Assembly: GCA_964537975.1 (NCBI GenBank)
Contig: CAZIDP010000003.1
Coordinates: 1-64,000, forward strand
DNA from: SCBR16-9 sp964537975
Lineage (GTDB): Bacteria; Hydrogenedentota; Hydrogenedentia; Hydrogenedentales; SCBR16-9
Direction of reading: 5' to 3'
Length of the DNA: 64,000 nucleotides
In this document: positions 62,045 to 64,000 of the stretch, in pieces
Layout: every line of letters begins with the position of its first letter
Numbering within the stretch: position 1 is the stretch's first letter
Notes under the pieces: generated by a model
The model's database searches: none
Told to the model about the DNA's origin: nothing
The model's input: the letters and a program-made list of their open reading frames with translations, nothing else
Program-made: the position numbers and the translations under genes

Positions 62045-63070
62045 ATGGCATTAAGAATGATTGAGATGGTTGTTCAGAACAAGTTTCTTGCCGACATGTC
62101 TGAGTTGACAGAAGAGCTCAAATTGATAGGTATTTGGGAAGAACGACTTGAAAATGAGTTGACACTGGTGCGCATCCTCGTTCAAAGTGAACGTGTTGAG
62201 TCCGTACTGGACAACCTGGAATCCCGATTCAATCATTGCGAAGCGTTTCGACTCATGCTTTTTGAAGTAACCGCCACATTGCCGATATTGCAAGAAGAAG
62301 ATCGCCAAGAAGATCAAGACAAAGAAAATGAGCGGTCTGAAGAAAAAAAGGAGAAGAAGGACCCCCAGCGGGTTGCTTGTGCCGAACTGGTAGAAAGTCT
62401 GTCGACGCAAGCATTGGCAAACCGCACTTTCATCCTGACTGTTGTCTTGTCTGCCATAGTTGCTGCGATAGGTCTGATAAATGACAATGTCGCGGTGATC
62501 ATTGGCGCAATGGTGATTGCTCCTTTACTTGGGCCGAATATGGCACTAGCGCTGGCGACAACCCTCGGCGACATAACATTGGCCCGTCGTGCAATACAAG
62601 TTAATATTGTTGGGCTCAGCTTGTCATTATTGGTCGCCTTCATAATCGGTTTTTTCGTTCCATTTGATATTGAGGGACCTGAAATTATCAGTCGTACCAA
62701 TACATCATTCAGTGACGTAGTACTGGCGCTGGCCGCTGGTATGGCAGGGGCACTTGCGGTAACGACAGGCGTGTCTGCGGCTCTCGTGGGTGTCATGGTC
62801 GCCGTGGCACTTATGCCACCACTCGTAGCAGCAGGCCTATTACTTGGCGCAGGTGAATATGTCCTGGCTGGTTGGGCATTTCTACTGGTCGCAACCAATA
62901 TTATTTCTATCAATCTCGCTGGCGTAGGCACATTTTTACTACAAGGGATTCGAGTCCGTTACTGGTGGGAAGAAAAGCGTGCCAAACTAATGGTGCGAAT
63001 TGCAGGCTCAGTGTGGATATTTCTTTTATTGCTTCTAACAGCGTTGATTTATATTGCAAACAAAAGCTAA
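62045..63070 (+). CDS. DUF389/TIGR00341 family membrane protein
   Basis: A 341-aa protein. A cytosolic N-terminal domain of about 85 residues is followed by a highly charged linker (EEDRQEDQDKENERSEEKKEKKD, split over ~81-104) and then six to seven membrane helices with the family hallmark NDNVAVIIGAMVIAPLLGPNMALALATTLGD (split over ~147-178) and AAGMAGALAVTTGVSAALVGVMVAVALMPP near 227-256. Function unknown; relatives are called hydrophobic-domain proteins. The gene follows the heparinase-like gene by 64 bases with a modest ribosome binding site. Confidence 0.88.
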   Translation: MALRMIEMVVQNKFLADMSELTEELKLIGIWEERLENELTLVRILVQSERVESVLDNLESRFNHCEAFRLMLFEVTATLPILQEEDRQEDQDKENERSEEKKEKKDPQRVACAELVESLSTQALANRTFILTVVLSAIVAAIGLINDNVAVIIGAMVIAPLLGPNMALALATTLGDITLARRAIQVNIVGLSLSLLVAFIIGFFVPFDIEGPEIISRTNTSFSDVVLALAAGMAGALAVTTGVSAALVGVMVAVALMPPLVAAGLLLGAGEYVLAGWAFLLVATNIISINLAGVGTFLLQGIRVRYWWEEKRAKLMVRIAGSVWIFLLLLLTALIYIANKS

Positions 63071-63122
63071 GTTTGCAATATATCAATTAAGAACTGTTTC
63101 CATGACACAGTTTGCGATGCTG

Positions 63123-63464
63123 TCAATTGTATCTTGGTATAGAGGAATCTACTTCAATTGAATAGGCGTCTATACCACCAACCAGATTACGGACATGCAT
63201 AAAACCTTCTGACTCAAGGTAGTTACGGGCAGCTGCGCTGCGTATACCATGATGGCATAAGCAAATTATCTCCTCATTCCGCCACTCCTCCAAAATATGT
63301 AAACGTTCTTGTAATTCATGAACAGGTATATGGATACATGGTTGAATGACAGCCAATTGCAACTCATTTATTGTACGCACATCTAAAAGTAGAAATTTAT
63401 GGTTATTCTCCAGTTTTTCTGCAAGCTCTCCAGCGGTACAATTTATATCATAGTTATTTGCCAT
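63123..63464 (-). CDS. Single-domain rhodanese
   Basis: A 113-aa sulfurtransferase-type domain with FLLLDVRTINELQLAVIQPCIHIPV near the start and the active loop CHHGIRS (Cys70 as persulfide carrier), then NLVGGIDAYSIEVD. The Cys-x-x-G-x-R loop is intact. It starts two bases after the thiC stop, so translation is probably coupled; a sulfur role in thiamine synthesis, for example on the thiazole side, is plausible but unproven. Confidence 0.9.
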   Translation of the reverse strand: MANNYDINCTAGELAEKLENNHKFLLLDVRTINELQLAVIQPCIHIPVHELQERLHILEEWRNEEIICLCHHGIRSAAARNYLESEGFMHVRNLVGGIDAYSIEVDSSIPRYN

Positions 63465-63466
63465 GT

Positions 63467-64000
63467 TTATTGTTGCTGATATATTTTTCCACCTTGTTCA
63501 ATGAATTCCTTTGATTTATTCTCCATTCCTTCAGACAAGGCGGTTTCCGCATCAATTCCAAGTTTGTTGGCATAGTCTCTTACTTGCTGCGTGATCTCCA
63601 TCGAACAGAATTTGGGCCCACACATGGAGCAGAAATGGGCCAGCTTTGCCCCTTCGGCCGGTAAAGTTTCATCATGAAATTGACGCGCTCTTTCCGGGTC
63701 CAGGGCCAGGTTGAACTGGTCTTCCCAGCGAAATTCAAAACGTGCCTTGCTGAGTGCATTGTCACGAATTTGAGCGCCTGGGTGACCCTTTGCCAGGTCT
63801 GCGGCATGTGCGGCAATTTTATAGGTGACCACACCTTCACGCACATCATTTTTGTCTGGCAATCCAAGATGTTCTTTCGGTGTGACATAACAGAGCATGG
63901 CCGTACCATACCAACCGATCATGGCAGCGCCGATGCCTGAAGTAATGTGATCATACCCTGGTGCGATATCTGTAGTCAGTGGCCCAAGGGTATAAAAGGG
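63467..64000 (-). CDS. thiC: Phosphomethylpyrimidine synthase, C-terminal part (gene runs off window)
   Basis: The last 177 residues of ThiC, the radical-SAM enzyme that turns aminoimidazole ribotide into the thiamine pyrimidine. The reading frame continues past an internal ATG (63922) to the window edge (PFYTLGPLTTDIAPGYDHI), so the gene is incomplete here, not broken. Visible ThiC features are MIGWYGTAMLCYVTPKEHLGLP, the AHAADLAKGHPGA segment, and the [4Fe-4S] motif CSMCGPKFC near the end. A rhodanese gene follows two bases later. Confidence 0.95.
   Translation of the reverse strand, partial: PFYTLGPLTTDIAPGYDHITSGIGAAMIGWYGTAMLCYVTPKEHLGLPDKNDVREGVVTYKIAAHAADLAKGHPGAQIRDNALSKARFEFRWEDQFNLALDPERARQFHDETLPAEGAKLAHFCSMCGPKFCSMEITQQVRDYANKLGIDAETALSEGMENKSKEFIEQGGKIYQQQ

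Noticed and set aside
62314..62931. 205-codon frame antisense to the DUF389 gene
   Set aside because: Low-complexity Ala/Thr/Ser translation that mirrors the hydrophobic codons of the real membrane protein.
1..64000. Search for mobile elements, prophage, toxin-antitoxin or defence genes
   Set aside because: No transposase, integrase, recombinase, restriction or Cas-type product, and no tRNA-flanked island was seen.

Overview
The window is a gene-dense chromosome segment (about 56 protein genes) from a Gram-negative, diderm bacterium, almost certainly uncultured. Base composition looks moderately AT-rich by eye. Diderm traits are KDO activation (kdsB), lipoproteins, an outer-membrane polysaccharide exporter and a Wzc/GumC-type chain-length protein. 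The serine hydroxymethyltransferase is the long form (502 aa, with an N-terminal extension and an insertion before the GGHLTHG motif) known from Chlamydiae. Together with many secreted carbohydrate-active and beta-helix proteins, this points to a PVC- or Hydrogenedentota/Lentisphaerota/Sumerlaeota-like lineage; the phylum is an inference. No tRNA, rRNA, CRISPR array, insertion sequence, prophage or recognisable defence island was seen.

Layout. 1-4.4 kb: housekeeping genes (glycyl-tRNA synthetase, a methyltransferase, dxs). 4.4-7.8 kb, minus strand: a flavin reductase, then a DUF1573 protein and a PhoPQ-related lipoprotein. 8-11.6 kb: an AI-2E-family permease converging on the radC-psd-pssA operon, which supplies phosphatidylethanolamine synthesis. 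12-19.7 kb: an aldo/keto reductase and a minus-strand run of carbohydrate-type genes (dehydrogenase, beta-helix protein, small orphan, ADP-ribosylglycohydrolase-fold protein, beta-propeller glycosidase-like protein). 19.9-25.1 kb: a large beta-propeller lipoprotein, pyrG and kdsB.

25.2-37.2 kb is the centrepiece: a complete NAD-coupled bidirectional [NiFe]-hydrogenase operon, hoxE-F-U-Y-H-W followed directly by hypA-B-F-C-D-E, all on the plus strand with very short gaps or overlaps. HoxEFU form the diaphorase arm, HoxYH the hydrogenase, HoxW is the maturation protease, and the Hyp proteins build the Ni-Fe(CN)2CO centre. The operon is preceded by a long leader with two hairpins and a clean intrinsic terminator just upstream of the hoxE ribosome binding site. 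Further upstream lies an unassigned structured RNA candidate.

37.1-44.8 kb: a renalase-like flavoprotein, a sodium/solute symporter, a Gfo/Idh/MocA oxidoreductase, a SAM hydrolase-family protein, an FHA-GGDEF diguanylate cyclase beside an HPt protein, and an M24-fold protein lacking its metal ligands. 44.9-52.4 kb: a zinc-finger membrane protein, then an exopolysaccharide module (methyltransferase, sugar epimerase, unknown secreted protein, export protein with three tandem export repeats, and a chain-length protein whose kinase domain has lost its P-loop). 52.4-57.9 kb: glyA, a Nudix hydrolase, an ECF sigma/anti-sigma/YbjQ/DUF3592 operon and an isolated Smg-family gene. 58.1-64 kb: a GH71/99-like protein and a heparinase II/III-family protein, a DUF389 membrane protein, and a thiC-rhodanese pair running off the right edge. 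I found no clearly new multi-gene system. The strongest leads are the hox leader, the structured RNA, and the degenerate-enzyme cases in the polysaccharide and M24 genes.
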